Source of the DNA: Chloroflexota bacterium
GTDB lineage: Bacteria > Chloroflexota > Anaerolineae > Promineifilales > Promineifilaceae
DNA length: 61,565 bases
Assembly: GCA_018004935.1 (NCBI GenBank)
Contig: JAGNBF010000036.1
Coordinates: forward strand, 2,789-64,353
Direction: 5' to 3'
Positions 48,782-56,553 of this stretch are shown here, piece after piece. A model generated the notes under the pieces. The model made no database searches. It saw only the letters and a list, made by a program, of their open reading frames with translations, and had not been told where the DNA came from. Both the position numbers and the translations under genes were made by a program. Position 1 is the stretch's first letter, and every line of letters begins with the position of its first letter.

Positions 48782-49384
48782 TCAGGGGCAGTTGTAATAC
48801 CCTGGACTCCCGCCAGGATAAGTGCATGTGCTAATAACCGTGCCCCCGGCATTTCTCAATTCTGCGGTGTCGCCGGTATTGTTCCAGATGGCGAGTTCGA
48901 GGCCCCAGAACAAATTGGTTGCATTATTTGACCCAGATTTCACCCAGACCTGCACCTCACCCCCGGCTGGAAGCGTGAACGCCGGGAATGTGTAGACATG
49001 TGCCGCTAAATCTCTGAGCGTCCAGTTTGTCAGCGTGGCAGCCGTCCCCCCAATGTTTTTGATTCTGACGAATTCGCCGTCAAGATCAATACCAGGCGGG
49101 TCATATGTGATATGTATGATCCGCACATTGGCTGGGGGCGGGCTGGTGGGTGTTCTGGTCGGTGTCCGGCTGGGGGTTGGTGTGTTGGCCGTTGTTGCGG
49201 TGGCTGTCGGTGTTCTGGTTGGGGTGGGTGTTAAGGTGAAGGTGGGCGTGGGTGGGGGGTTGGCGATGAAAGGTAAATAGGCCGGGATAGTCGGTGTTAG
49301 CTGTCCATAGGCTGTGTTGGTTGTGGATAGACCAAAGATGAGAAGGACAACAAAAGCGCCGAAAATGAAAACTGCTTTTTTCAT
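48782..49384 (-). CDS. Secreted lamin-tail-domain protein
   Basis: A 200-residue exported protein. A signal peptide (MKKAVFIFGAFVVLLIFGLS) is followed by a Thr/Pro linker (TPTPTRTPTATATT and similar, about 45-85). A lamin tail domain (about 90-198) reads IDLDGEFVRIKNIGGTAATL, LTNWTLRDLAAHVYTFPAF, LPAGGEVQVWVKSG, DTAELRNAGGTVISTCTYPG. This is a wall- or surface-associated module like the first domain of the 1178-residue lipoprotein at 25273-28809. GAGGTG precedes the chosen ATG (49382-49384). The gene sits between two direct repeats, so it may be a mobile or duplicable cassette. Confidence 0.85.
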   Translation of the reverse strand: MKKAVFIFGAFVVLLIFGLSTTNTAYGQLTPTIPAYLPFIANPPPTPTFTLTPTPTRTPTATATTANTPTPSRTPTRTPTSPPPANVRIIHITYDPPGIDLDGEFVRIKNIGGTAATLTNWTLRDLAAHVYTFPAFTLPAGGEVQVWVKSGSNNATNLFWGLELAIWNNTGDTAELRNAGGTVISTCTYPGGSPGYYNCP

Positions 49385-49615
49385 GGTACACCTCAGAATT
49401 TTTTGGGGAAACGATGGTCTTGTGAAGAACTGCGGCCGCATCAGGGCTGGCACTAGTCTTTAATAATATTATAGCCTTCGCGCTGATAATCTTACGACCT
49501 ATACTCACTTCAACTTGAAACCGAAAGTTTTGAGTGGGTGCGATACACTGAACTGTGGAGCAAACTCAGTAGCAAAACTCCTGGTTTCATCTTGATTTTA
49601 GTTTAGTTAGAAATC

Positions 49616-49874
49616 GCGGCCGCGTTGCCTGGGCTGGGGGTTCCGGTGGCGGGCACCGCCCCGGACAAGTAAAAAAACGCGCAGCGATTCCACTCTTAAG
49701 GGGTGGGTGGTCGGGGGCTGGCGATGCCTGCGAAGCGCGAAGCAAGCGAAGCAGGCGAAGCAGGCACGAGCCAGCCGGCGCGATGGCAAAGCCGCCCGGC
49801 AGGCGGCGATGCCACGAGCGCCAGGTGTGGGGCCGGGCGCAATAAGAGGCCGCGTAGCGGCTTCCGCAGATCGC
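49616..49874. repeat. Direct repeat DR2 (259 bp)
   Basis: Second copy of the GC-rich repeat at 48518-48742, in the same orientation, with the added module gcgatggcaaagccgcccgg (about 49780-49808) and an extra aggcgaagc unit. Separated from DR1 by 0.87 kb including the lamin-tail gene. Region 49385-49615 before it has the gene's promoter side and nothing else recognised. Confidence 0.8.
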
Positions 49875-49930
49875 GCCGCCCTGGTTTGGGGGGTCGTCAT
49901 TGGGGCCAGGGCGTTTAGGTGAGAAATAAA

Positions 49931-49959
49931 AAGAACCTGGGCGGCCAGGCTCTTTTTTT
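49931..49959 (-). terminator. Bidirectional terminator after leftward operon
   Basis: Stem AGAACCTGG (49932-49940) and CCAGGCTCT (49945-49953) with one mismatch; T-rich on both strands (tctttttttg to the right, aaaaag to the left read as cttttt). Lies 16 bp beyond the stop of the last gene of the operon 49975-53169. Confidence 0.8.
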
Positions 49960-49974
49960 GTGGGGAATGAGGTG

Positions 49975-50211
49975 TTAGGTGTGGCGTCTGCGGCCGCGTT
50001 CCTGGCGGCGTTTCTGCTCTAGCTGTTCATCGGTCAAACTGTCCTGGCCTATAGCATGGGCCGGACAACAGGCGGCCGTCTGATAATCCCCCTCAATGAT
50101 ATAGATGCGGTCGCCCGTCTCCAGCGGTTCACCACAAAAAGTGCAAGGGCATTCCTCAGTGATATGGTTAACCGTATAAGAGGTGATCGTGTAGTGGTCT
50201 ATTTTTAACAT
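49975..50211 (-). CDS. Small Cys-rich zinc-binding-like protein
   Basis: A 78-residue protein starting MLKIDHYTIT. Metal-type motif CPCTFCGEPLETGDRIYIIE with later CCPAH (Cys at about 21, 23, 26 and 51-52, His at 55). A basic tail RRQERGRRRHT follows. A zinc ribbon or knuckle is plausible. AGGAG lies 7 bp before the ATG. Last gene of the seven-gene leftward operon; GCGGCCGC present near its 3' end. Confidence 0.7.
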   Translation of the reverse strand: MLKIDHYTITSYTVNHITEECPCTFCGEPLETGDRIYIIEGDYQTAACCPAHAIGQDSLTDEQLEQKRRQERGRRRHT

Positions 50212-50228
50212 GGTGGCTTCTCCTGGGC

Positions 50229-50837
50229 TTAAAAACAAGGGATTCCAGTCTGGGTGGCTGCCTGGTATTGCAGGCGGTCGTCAACATCCTGGGGAATGGT
50301 CGCGGCCGCGTCTGCCTCAAAATTGCTTGGCCCCGCTTGATACAGATACGCTCCCGCCATTGGGCCAGAGTATTGGCGTTGCCAGCTTCCCCAATGGTCT
50401 GGGGGGGTGACGTGGGTCGTACCAAAAACAAACACCGGCACGGTGTGATGAATCGCCATTGCCACCGTCGCCCATGTGCCTGGGCCAAATACCTGGAACG
50501 GGTTACGGCAAGGGGTCAACCGGGCCGGGCAACCCTGACCGGGAAAAGCCACCAAAGCGGAGCGGGGCGACTGGGTGACGAGGGCAGTCACCAGGGCAGC
50601 AGATCGCACGGCTAAACGGGCCTGGATCGTGGGGATACGCAGATAATCACGCACCGATAACACAATCGCCTGGGGTGCGGCCGCACGGACCGCCGCATCA
50701 GCCCCATTAGCACAACCCACCAGAATCGTACAACCGGCTTGCCGGGCATAAAGAGTGATTCGCCCAATCGCGGCCGCGCGGTAAATGGATAAATGGCGCG
50801 TACCGGTAAAACCGAGCGTTTTGTATGGGTCAAACAT
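50229..50837 (-). CDS. SLOG-domain protein (DprA/YspA-like)
   Basis: A 202-residue Rossmann-like protein. LGFTGTRHLSIY (about 8-19), then CTILVGCANGADAAVRAA (about 36-53) are the two signature loops of the SLOG superfamily (YspA/cpYpsA type: GSR-like and GGARGAD-like). SLOG proteins bind nucleotide-derived signals or nucleic acid, and some belong to defence or NAD+-linked systems. The rest has no added catalytic domain. The C-terminal 60 residues (GTWATVAMAIHHTVPVFVFG and on) complete the fold. Short gap (18 bp) to the zinc-type gene downstream. Confidence 0.72.
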   Translation of the reverse strand: MFDPYKTLGFTGTRHLSIYRAAAIGRITLYARQAGCTILVGCANGADAAVRAAAPQAIVLSVRDYLRIPTIQARLAVRSAALVTALVTQSPRSALVAFPGQGCPARLTPCRNPFQVFGPGTWATVAMAIHHTVPVFVFGTTHVTPPDHWGSWQRQYSGPMAGAYLYQAGPSNFEADAAATIPQDVDDRLQYQAATQTGIPCF

Positions 50838-50914
50838 GGGGAACTCCTTTGGGTTTCAAGTTTCAAGTTTCAGGGCTACAACTTGAAACCTGAAACCCTG
50901 GAACCTGAAACCAT

Positions 50915-51313
50915 TTAACGAATCGTCAACGAACCGGGCATAGCCGTCGCTTTGCGGAACGGGGCAATCTTGGCGGCCAGCTTCTGGTCACTGGCGCATA
51001 ACGCATCCAGGGCCTTGCTGTCATAACTGATCCGGGTAGATGGGGCGGGCACATATGCAATACCCTGCATGGCCTCAATGCGGGTCGTCTTTGTCTCCAG
51101 CATAATGTCCGCCAAAACTTCCTTGGCGGTGGTCAAGCTGGTGTTAATCTCACCCTCAACCGTTTGCAGATACGTTTTGAGCAACTTATAAGCCTCAATC
51201 ATCTCTGCGGCCGCGTTCGGGGTGTCTTTAGCCGTGAAACTGGTCGCATTGATACGGCGTTGCTGGGCCATAATCTCCTTGATCAACTTCTGTCCACTGG
51301 TTAGCGTCAACAT
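50915..51313 (-). CDS. Phage-type hypothetical protein
   Basis: A 132-residue protein starting MLTLTSGQKLIKEI. N-terminal helices AAEMIEAYKLLKTYLQTVEGEI; the C-terminus APSTRISYDSKALDALCASD then KIAPFRKATAMPGSLTIR. I recall similar C-termini in small phage and plasmid proteins of unknown function. AAGGAG lies 7 bp before the ATG at 51311-51313; the longer frame upstream is low-complexity Pro. Between the SLOG gene and the ArdC-like gene in the operon. Confidence 0.65.
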   Translation of the reverse strand: MLTLTSGQKLIKEIMAQQRRINATSFTAKDTPNAAAEMIEAYKLLKTYLQTVEGEINTSLTTAKEVLADIMLETKTTRIEAMQGIAYVPAPSTRISYDSKALDALCASDQKLAAKIAPFRKATAMPGSLTIR

Positions 51314-51375
51314 GGGGTCTCCTTTTGGGGGTGGGGTGTGGGGCGGGGGTGGCAACCCCTGCCCCACAAAAAAAT

Positions 51376-52218
51376 TCAGGCCACCGGGGTCACGGCGTCC
51401 GCCTGGGTCAAGATAAGATCAACCGCTTTGAGCGTTCGCTCTAGCACGCGGCCGCAAGCCGTGATCGTTTCAATCTTCGCTTCCTCGGCATAACTGGTGA
51501 TATAGCGGAACGTCTTCCCCTCGTCGGCATACTCTGGGCATCCGATCATGTGGGCCAACACGCACGCGCCTAACTGGGCTACCGTCTCGCTTCGCCAGTG
51601 TTGGCCGGTCTCCGTCAGATTCCCCAGGCGATAATCGGCCGCGTGGGTCAATTCATGTAACCAGGTGTTAATGTTCTCCACGCCTAAAAAGATGGCATTC
51701 TGACGGGGCACAAAATATCCTTTGGCGCGTGCGCCTTGGCCGGTGTAGGTGTCGGTGTGGATATGCCAATGGCGGGCTACATCTACCAGGGGCAAAGCAT
51801 CCAAAAAATCACGGTGCGGGTGTTCTTCGGTAATGGGATCGCCATCGGTCTGGCTCACATCAAAAACGGGGCAGGTCGTAAAACCAATAATGGGGGCTGT
51901 CTGGCCGGTTTCGTCGTCGTCCTGGTGGCTCTGACGGTCGCTTTTACGCTGGTACGGGCGGATAGGCACCATAATATGTGCCTGGGCTTTCTCGCCCTTC
52001 CTCACCTGCCTGCCTGCCTGTTTCCACTGGTCATACCCTCGCGGATCGGTGCAACCAAACAACAAACAAATAAACTGATTCAAGGCTGACCAGTGGGCAA
52101 CCGGTTTGTCATCCGTGCGGATCAAATAAGCGGTTGCCAGTGGGGCGGCAATGTTGCCCGTTCTAAAGGCGTCTATAACCTTCTCGGCTACTTCCTGGGA
52201 ACGTCCTTTCAATAACAT
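51376..52218 (-). CDS. ArdC-like antirestriction protein
   Basis: A 280-residue protein of the ArdC/DUF1738 type. The N-terminal single-strand-DNA-binding domain (about 1-120) has YLIRTDDKPVAHWSALNQFI, YDQWKQAGRQVRKGEKAQAH and VFDVSQTDG. The C-terminal zincin-like domain has ENINTWLHELTHAADYRLG with the H-E-x-x-H metalloprotease signature at about residues 188-192 (HELTH). Such proteins protect incoming single-stranded DNA from restriction by the host, and ArdC is common on plasmids. Consistent with a replicating or transferring element that also carries a type I restriction system. Confidence 0.87.
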   Translation of the reverse strand: MLLKGRSQEVAEKVIDAFRTGNIAAPLATAYLIRTDDKPVAHWSALNQFICLLFGCTDPRGYDQWKQAGRQVRKGEKAQAHIMVPIRPYQRKSDRQSHQDDDETGQTAPIIGFTTCPVFDVSQTDGDPITEEHPHRDFLDALPLVDVARHWHIHTDTYTGQGARAKGYFVPRQNAIFLGVENINTWLHELTHAADYRLGNLTETGQHWRSETVAQLGACVLAHMIGCPEYADEGKTFRYITSYAEEAKIETITACGRVLERTLKAVDLILTQADAVTPVA

Positions 52219-52233
52219 GGGGTTGTCTCCTTT

Positions 52234-52575
52234 TCACCCTGTCCATACCGGGTGATAAAACAGGTTTTTGATTTCGTCGGGGTGTACTTCCTGGGCCGGT
52301 TCGCGTTTGTAGGCACAAGGATCACAAATGGGGCATAGGTGGGGGGCGTCTTTGCGGTTCTTCAGCCGTCTTTCGCGGCCGCGATCCCCATGCCATACCC
52401 TCACCACCTGAAACTTGATGCCGCGTTCTATGGCAACCTGGGTCAAGCGTGCGCCTTGTCCTTGACGGTGGCATTTCACGCGGGCGGCCAGGTTCTCCGC
52501 GTATCCCAGGTAATGCTGGCAGGTGTGGCGGTCGCTGATGGGGGCGTCAAAATGAATAAGGTAAACGTAGGGCAT
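52234..52575 (-). CDS. GIY-YIG domain protein
   Basis: A 113-residue protein starting MPYVYLIHFDAPIS. The fold signature is visible: YVYLIHF (first strand), HYLGYAENLAARVKCHRQGQ (the second G-Y-type strand and catalytic Arg helix), then ARLTQVAIERGIKFQVVRVW and a Cys-rich C-terminal segment HLCPICDPCAYKRE. AGGAG lies 8 bp upstream of the ATG at 52573-52575. GIY-YIG nucleases cut DNA in repair, homing and restriction; function here is unassigned. Confidence 0.8.
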   Translation of the reverse strand: MPYVYLIHFDAPISDRHTCQHYLGYAENLAARVKCHRQGQGARLTQVAIERGIKFQVVRVWHGDRGRERRLKNRKDAPHLCPICDPCAYKREPAQEVHPDEIKNLFYHPVWTG

Positions 52576-52591
52576 GGGGGAAACTCCTGGA

Positions 52592-52804
52592 TCAAACCTG
52601 ATAGGTAGCGAGTTCACGCACGCGGCCGCGGCTGTCGGCGGCAAAGCGGTTAGAGCCTCGGCGGTGGGAAACTTCGATCAAACTGTCGGCGGGAATGTCC
52701 TGCCCAAATACACCAACAGTCAGCCGGGCCGCGTCGCGGGGGCTTTCGGCGGTGCATTCGTGATATATGTCCGATTTCGTGACTTTGACCGTGTAGGTAC
52801 TCAT
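52592..52804 (-). CDS. Small hypothetical protein
   Basis: A 70-residue protein: MSTYTVKVTKSDIYHECTAE, SPRDAARLTVGVFGQDIPAD, SLIEVSHRRGSNRFAADSRG, RVRELATYQV. A beta-rich small domain with no family recognised. AAGGATG lies 6 bp before the ATG at 52802-52804; upstream codons derive from a gctaaccgctaacggc repeat. In the operon, upstream of the GIY-YIG gene. Confidence 0.6.
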   Translation of the reverse strand: MSTYTVKVTKSDIYHECTAESPRDAARLTVGVFGQDIPADSLIEVSHRRGSNRFAADSRGRVRELATYQV

Positions 52805-52872
52805 AGCTTCATCCTTGGGGCTGTTAGCGGTTGGCTGTGTCTGGCGAACGGCCAACCGCTAACGGCTAACCG

Positions 52873-53169
52873 CTAAAAAGGGGCATAACCTGACCAGTTG
52901 CGAAAATGGACGCGGGCGGCGATAGCCTCGGCGGTATCGGGTAGGGTGTGTTCTGCGGCCGCTGTCCACTGCCCTACCGATACAAAAATCTGACCGGGAA
53001 AAACGGCGATGCCGACCGCCTGCCAGCCGGTTAAAAGTCCTTTGACCAGTTGGGCATTCAGATAACGGGCCGGGCCGGTAAACGCATATAAAACGGGTCT
53101 ACCAGTAGCCGGTGGGGGGCTAACCTGCTGTAAGGGGGTGATTAAAGTGGGGGATACGGGGGTGATCAT
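52873..53169 (-). CDS. Hypothetical protein, first gene of the leftward operon
   Basis: A 98-residue protein starting MITPVSPTLITP, with ALYAFTGPARYLNAQLVKGLLTG-like and FPGQIFVSVGQWTAAAEHTL segments and ending RVHFRNWSGYAPF. Perhaps a small ssDNA-annealing or regulatory protein, but no match is recognised. AGGAG lies 6 bp before the ATG (53167-53169). Upstream is a GC-rich non-coding zone, so the operon promoter must lie in or near 53170-53300. Next gene downstream is 68 bp away. Confidence 0.6.
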   Translation of the reverse strand: MITPVSPTLITPLQQVSPPPATGRPVLYAFTGPARYLNAQLVKGLLTGWQAVGIAVFPGQIFVSVGQWTAAAEHTLPDTAEAIAARVHFRNWSGYAPF

Positions 53170-54405
53170 TTTTTCTCCTGTGGCGGCGGGGTTGCCCGCC
53201 CCGCCTACCAAACAGCCGCCAACCGGCCACCTCATCCCGCACACCACGGCGGGAAGGAACGGGCACAAAGCGGCAAACGCCAAAAAGAAAACCGCAACCA
53301 AACGAGCCGACAGAGGACGGCGGGCCACCCGACCACTGCGCCCAAAAGTGAGCAGGGGCATAGGGCAGGTTGGAGCCGGGCGTGAAAGCGGGTGGGCGCT
53401 GGCCGATAGGCCACAAGCCCGCCTCGCCGCCCGGTGGCCGCGTTAGCGAGCCAGGGGGAAAGGGGCGGACTGAGCGGTAGCGGCACCAGCCAAGTCCGCC
53501 CCTGACCCCCGAAGACCTGCCGCCCCTGCTACACTGGGCGCAATAAGTGGGCGTGGGTGGCCCTGGCTGTCCTGCCCGGCGTGGTGGCGTGTTTTCTGGC
53601 GTTTGCCGCGCCCGTTCCTGGGAGCGTGGGGAGTGGGTGGCCGTGAGGCGAGGCTGTTTTCGAGCCGAACGGATCGGCCTTGGGCGGGCGCAGGCCGAGC
53701 CAAGCGAGGCCACAAGCCCGCCAAAGCCGCTCCACCTGCGGCAACAGCCGCACGGCTACCGCTGGCGTGTGCCCGACAGCCCAGGCGGGCTGGCGGCAAG
53801 GCACGCGCCACAAGGTAGCCGATTCCTTATCGCTGGGGTGGGTGGTGGGGTGAGAAAAGAAAAGGCATCGGGGGCGTTAGCCTGGCGATGCCCGGCGTGT
53901 GGGGTGGGAAAAGCGAGAAGCGGAGCGGTGGTGGCCTGCCCGGTAGGGAAGCCGGTGGCGAGGGAAAAGCGACTGAGTGGACGGACGCCTGGAGCGTAAG
54001 CCCCCTGGCCGTGCGCCTGCCCCCGAAACACGGTGCGGGCGGCGAACCCGGCCCGCTTTTGGCCGGGTGAGAGGCAAAGCCGATCCGCCTAGCACGGTGT
54101 GCAGGGAAAAAGGCAGGCGCGTTGTTACGGCGAAGGGGCAAAGCGGAAGGAGCGGCCGGGAGCGAAGAAGCCCCGAAGCCACGAGCTGACCGTTAAGCCG
54201 GGCAGGTTGTAGCCACGACCGCCAAGCGTAACGCTCCCACCCGCGCCGGTGCCATCGCCACCGCCTAGCGGCCCGATGCCTTCATTCAGGGGGTGGGTTG
54301 TATTGGGCGTTGCGGGTGAAACCCGCAGAGGGGGGTAGCGTAGGGCGGGCTTCCCGACCGAAGCGAGCGGGGGAGACATCCCCCCTTTAACATCAGCCGT
54401 TGCGT
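53170..54405. other. GC-rich 1.2-kb non-coding zone
   Basis: No credible gene. Many overlapping frames (all strands and frames) are open here only because of extreme G+C; none has a start with a ribosome-binding site or a protein-like composition. It contains the candidate structured RNA at 53908-54246. The remainder (53170-53907 and 54247-54405) has repeated aggcgaggc-type text and many self-complementary stretches but no unit I can define. Confidence 0.6.
53908..54246 (+). ncRNA. Candidate structured RNA, copy 1 (339 nt)
   Basis: Homologous along its whole length to 60400-60738. Both have gcggagcggtggtggcctgc, gagtggacggacgcctg, tggccgtgcgcctgcccc, gagaggca, gccgatccgcc, aagcggccggga and accgttaagccgggcaggtt. 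A long-range pair CCTGCCCGG (53937-53945) and CCGGGCAGG near the 3' end closes it. A hairpin between conserved blocks is ACCCGGCC (54046-54053) with GGCCGGGT (54061-54068) here, but GGCGTGC with GCACGCC in copy 2: different sequence, same pairing. Not coding. Orientation is inferred from the shared order only. Confidence 0.6.
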
Positions 54406-54783
54406 CTAGCCAATAAGCTGAACCTTACGCAAGCGGCTTTCAATCGCTGAGGGTTGCCGTTCAAACTGCTGGGAGAGGGTTTTGCTAATTTGGGGGATCG
54501 TATACGCCTGCTGGCGCAGAGCGTGAAAAGCCGTTTGTAGCGACTCATCTTCTTCCAGGGTCCAGGGGGAATAAGCACGGGGGAATTGCGCCTTAATGCG
54601 CTCCATCTTCGTCTGCGGGGTCTGCTCCGGCGTCGTGGGGGTGTCAAGGGCCAGGTCTAACGCTTCCTGCGCGGCCGCGAAAATATCCGGGTAAGTCAGA
54701 TCGGGGTAGTGATCGAGGATTTGGCTGTAGCTGTGGCCATCAGCAATAAGTTGCAGAATGGCACGAGCCTGTGCTGATAACAT
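54406..54783 (-). CDS. DUF433-like/SANT-like HTH protein
   Basis: A 125-residue protein starting MLSAQARAIL. The N-terminal segment RAILQLIADGHSYSQILDHY then PDLTYPDIFAAAQEALDLAL resembles the DUF433/VapB-type HTH of small antitoxins; the C-terminal AYSPWTLEEDESLQTAFHAL, YTIPQISKTLSQQFERQPSA and IESRLRKVQL resembles a SANT/Myb DNA-binding motif. Likely a regulator. Start at 54783 is preferred because the frame above it overlaps a TATAAT (54821-54826, minus strand) that would be its -10 box. It stands alone between the GC-rich zone and the Ser-rich gene. Confidence 0.6.
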   Translation of the reverse strand: MLSAQARAILQLIADGHSYSQILDHYPDLTYPDIFAAAQEALDLALDTPTTPEQTPQTKMERIKAQFPRAYSPWTLEEDESLQTAFHALRQQAYTIPQISKTLSQQFERQPSAIESRLRKVQLIG

Positions 54784-55054
54784 AAGGGCGTTCCATATAG
54801 AGTTACTGTGAGGCAAATTATAGCACTGCTAGGCATTTGCGGCCGCGTCCGGCATTAGATGGCGTAAGATTTCTGGCGTAAAGGGTATAGTAATTAATAG
54901 TAACCTACTTCGGCCAAGTGGTAGAGCAACCCTGAGTCGCTACAAATAAGGCAGACCATAAATGAAGAGATGGATCTGCGGCCGCGGGCTAGGTAATTTA
55001 GATAATGTGTTTGAACCATTATGTACACAAATATACAGGAATTAAGGAGTGACA
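54784..55054. other. Short intergenic region
   Basis: Divergent promoter region for the 54406 and 55055 genes. It includes a minus-strand TATAAT near 54821-54826 and two GCGGCCGC sites (54838 and 54977). A stretch at about 54908-54935 (cggccaagtggtagagca) resembles a tRNA D arm, but no cloverleaf can be folded. Confidence 0.45.
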
Positions 55055-55813
55055 ATGATGTCAGACAATACCTCGGATAATCAGAGCAAAAAGAAAAATA
55101 ACATTCGTTTTGTACTTATTCTGGCCATCGCAGTTGTGGTTCTCATGTGTTGCCGTTTGGGATCAGGAGCCAATTCCTCAGAAAGCAATCCACCAAGATC
55201 GAACTCAAGTAGTTCTAGTAGCTCATCTAGTTCCAGTAGCTCGTCATCTCCCCGTACAGTGGCTACGAGCACACCAAGTCTACGATTTACTCCAATAACA
55301 GTTAACGGAAGTGGAGATGATGTGGTTGACATTACTAAACCAAATGCACCTGCCATAGTTGTCATTAGTACTACTGCTTCAAGAGGTAACTTTATTGTGA
55401 CAAGCTACGGGACCAACGGTGAAAAAATTGACTTGCTAGTTAACGAGATAGGTGCTTACAGCGGTATTCGTGCGATAGATTTTCTTGACGGGGAACACAC
55501 TGCCAGATTTGAAGTAGAAGCAGAAGGTTCTTGGAAAATAGAAGTGAAACCGATCACATCTGCGCGTTCCGTAAGAGTGCCGGGACAAATTTCGGGCAAA
55601 GGTGACGATGTTATTTTGATCGAGGGGGGAACTGCTGACACTGGCATATTTACGCATACTGGAACCCATAACTTTATTGTCACCGGATACAGTAGTAGAC
55701 GATCTTTATTGGTCAATGAAATTGGAGCATATGACGGCAGGGTCATACTCAATGGGGCTGTTGTTTTAGAAATTCTTGCTGACGGTAACTGGAGTGTTGA
55801 TATTACTGCGGAG
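55055..55813 (+). CDS. Secreted Ser-rich protein with two repeat domains
   Basis: A 253-residue protein. N-terminal signal or anchor (NNIRFVLILAIAVVVLMCC, about 15-33), a pure Ser linker (SNSSSSSSSSSSSSS), then two homologous beta domains: GSGDDVVDITKPNAPAIVVI through LLVNEIGAYSG (about 85-165) and GKGDDVILIEGGTADTGIFT through LLVNEIGAYDG (about 180-253). Each ends in a W-containing strand (GSWKIEV and GNWSVDI). Probably anchored outside the cell. AAGGAG lies 5-8 bp before the ATG codons at 55055 and 55058. No GCGGCCGC in the gene. A frame shadow on the minus strand is not coding. Confidence 0.7.
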
Positions 55814-56510
55814 TAAGACCTCTACAAATGTAGCAATAACCAACAAATAAGTTGAACATTTTTGGGAAGCAACCATCCTTGAAATGTTCAGGTTGATAAA
55901 TGCGGCTTGCGGCTTGTCGCAATGTAGTATGAATAGCCTCATCGTTGCGACGGTGGGGCTGTTTTGTTTTACACTAGTGTACAGAGCAGATTCGTATCCG
56001 GCGTAAGCCGGGTGTTGTGTAGGAATGAGGGAAAGGGGAGTAGGCAAAGCCTGCAACTACTCGCCCTGGTGCTGTGTAGGAACGTGGGGATAACGGGTCG
56101 GTTTGCGGCCGCGTTTGCCATCGCAAAGTGAGTGAGCGTTTCGAGCGAGGTAACGAGCAAGAGCGAACGAACGTAACTGGAACAACTGAGAACATGGCCT
56201 GTTGCGGCCGCGTTGGAATCGAGTTAGCACGGCTTGCCGTGCGCTGTTGGGGGAACAGAGAATTTCGCCAGTCGCGGCCGCGTTGCTATTTCCCAAAGCG
56301 AAGCGTCAGCGTAGCGCCGCTGGGCCAATTGTTGTTTGACCTAGCCGGTAGGTAAGTGAGAGAGCGTTTACGCCTGCGGCCGCGGGCGTAGCGAACGAAC
56401 GGGGTTGGTATTGTGTAGAACTTCACCAGATGCGGCCGCGTTTGATGCCTGTTCACCACGGCTTGCCGTGCGCCGTGGGAAACCAGGAGTTTGACTGCCT
56501 CAAAGGAAAG

Positions 56511-56553
56511 CCCGCGCCTGGCGAGCCTTTAGGCGAGCAAACTGCGGCGCGGG
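56511..56553. repeat. Array-end hairpin, left
   Basis: Reads cccgcgcctggcgagccttt then aggcgagcaaactgcggcgcggg; the same element is at 60086-60128. Arms cccgcgcc/ggcgcggg and gcgagcctt/aaggcgagc-like text pair. It marks a boundary or an inserted unit of the array. Confidence 0.6.

Noticed and set aside
53170-54405. Seven or more overlapping ORFs on both strands in the GC-rich zone
   Set aside because: High G+C removes stop codons; none has a good start or recognisable protein; the same region has RNA-like covariation with 60400-60738.
54900-54940. tRNA gene fragment
   Set aside because: A D-arm-like string only; no acceptor, anticodon or T stem can be paired.
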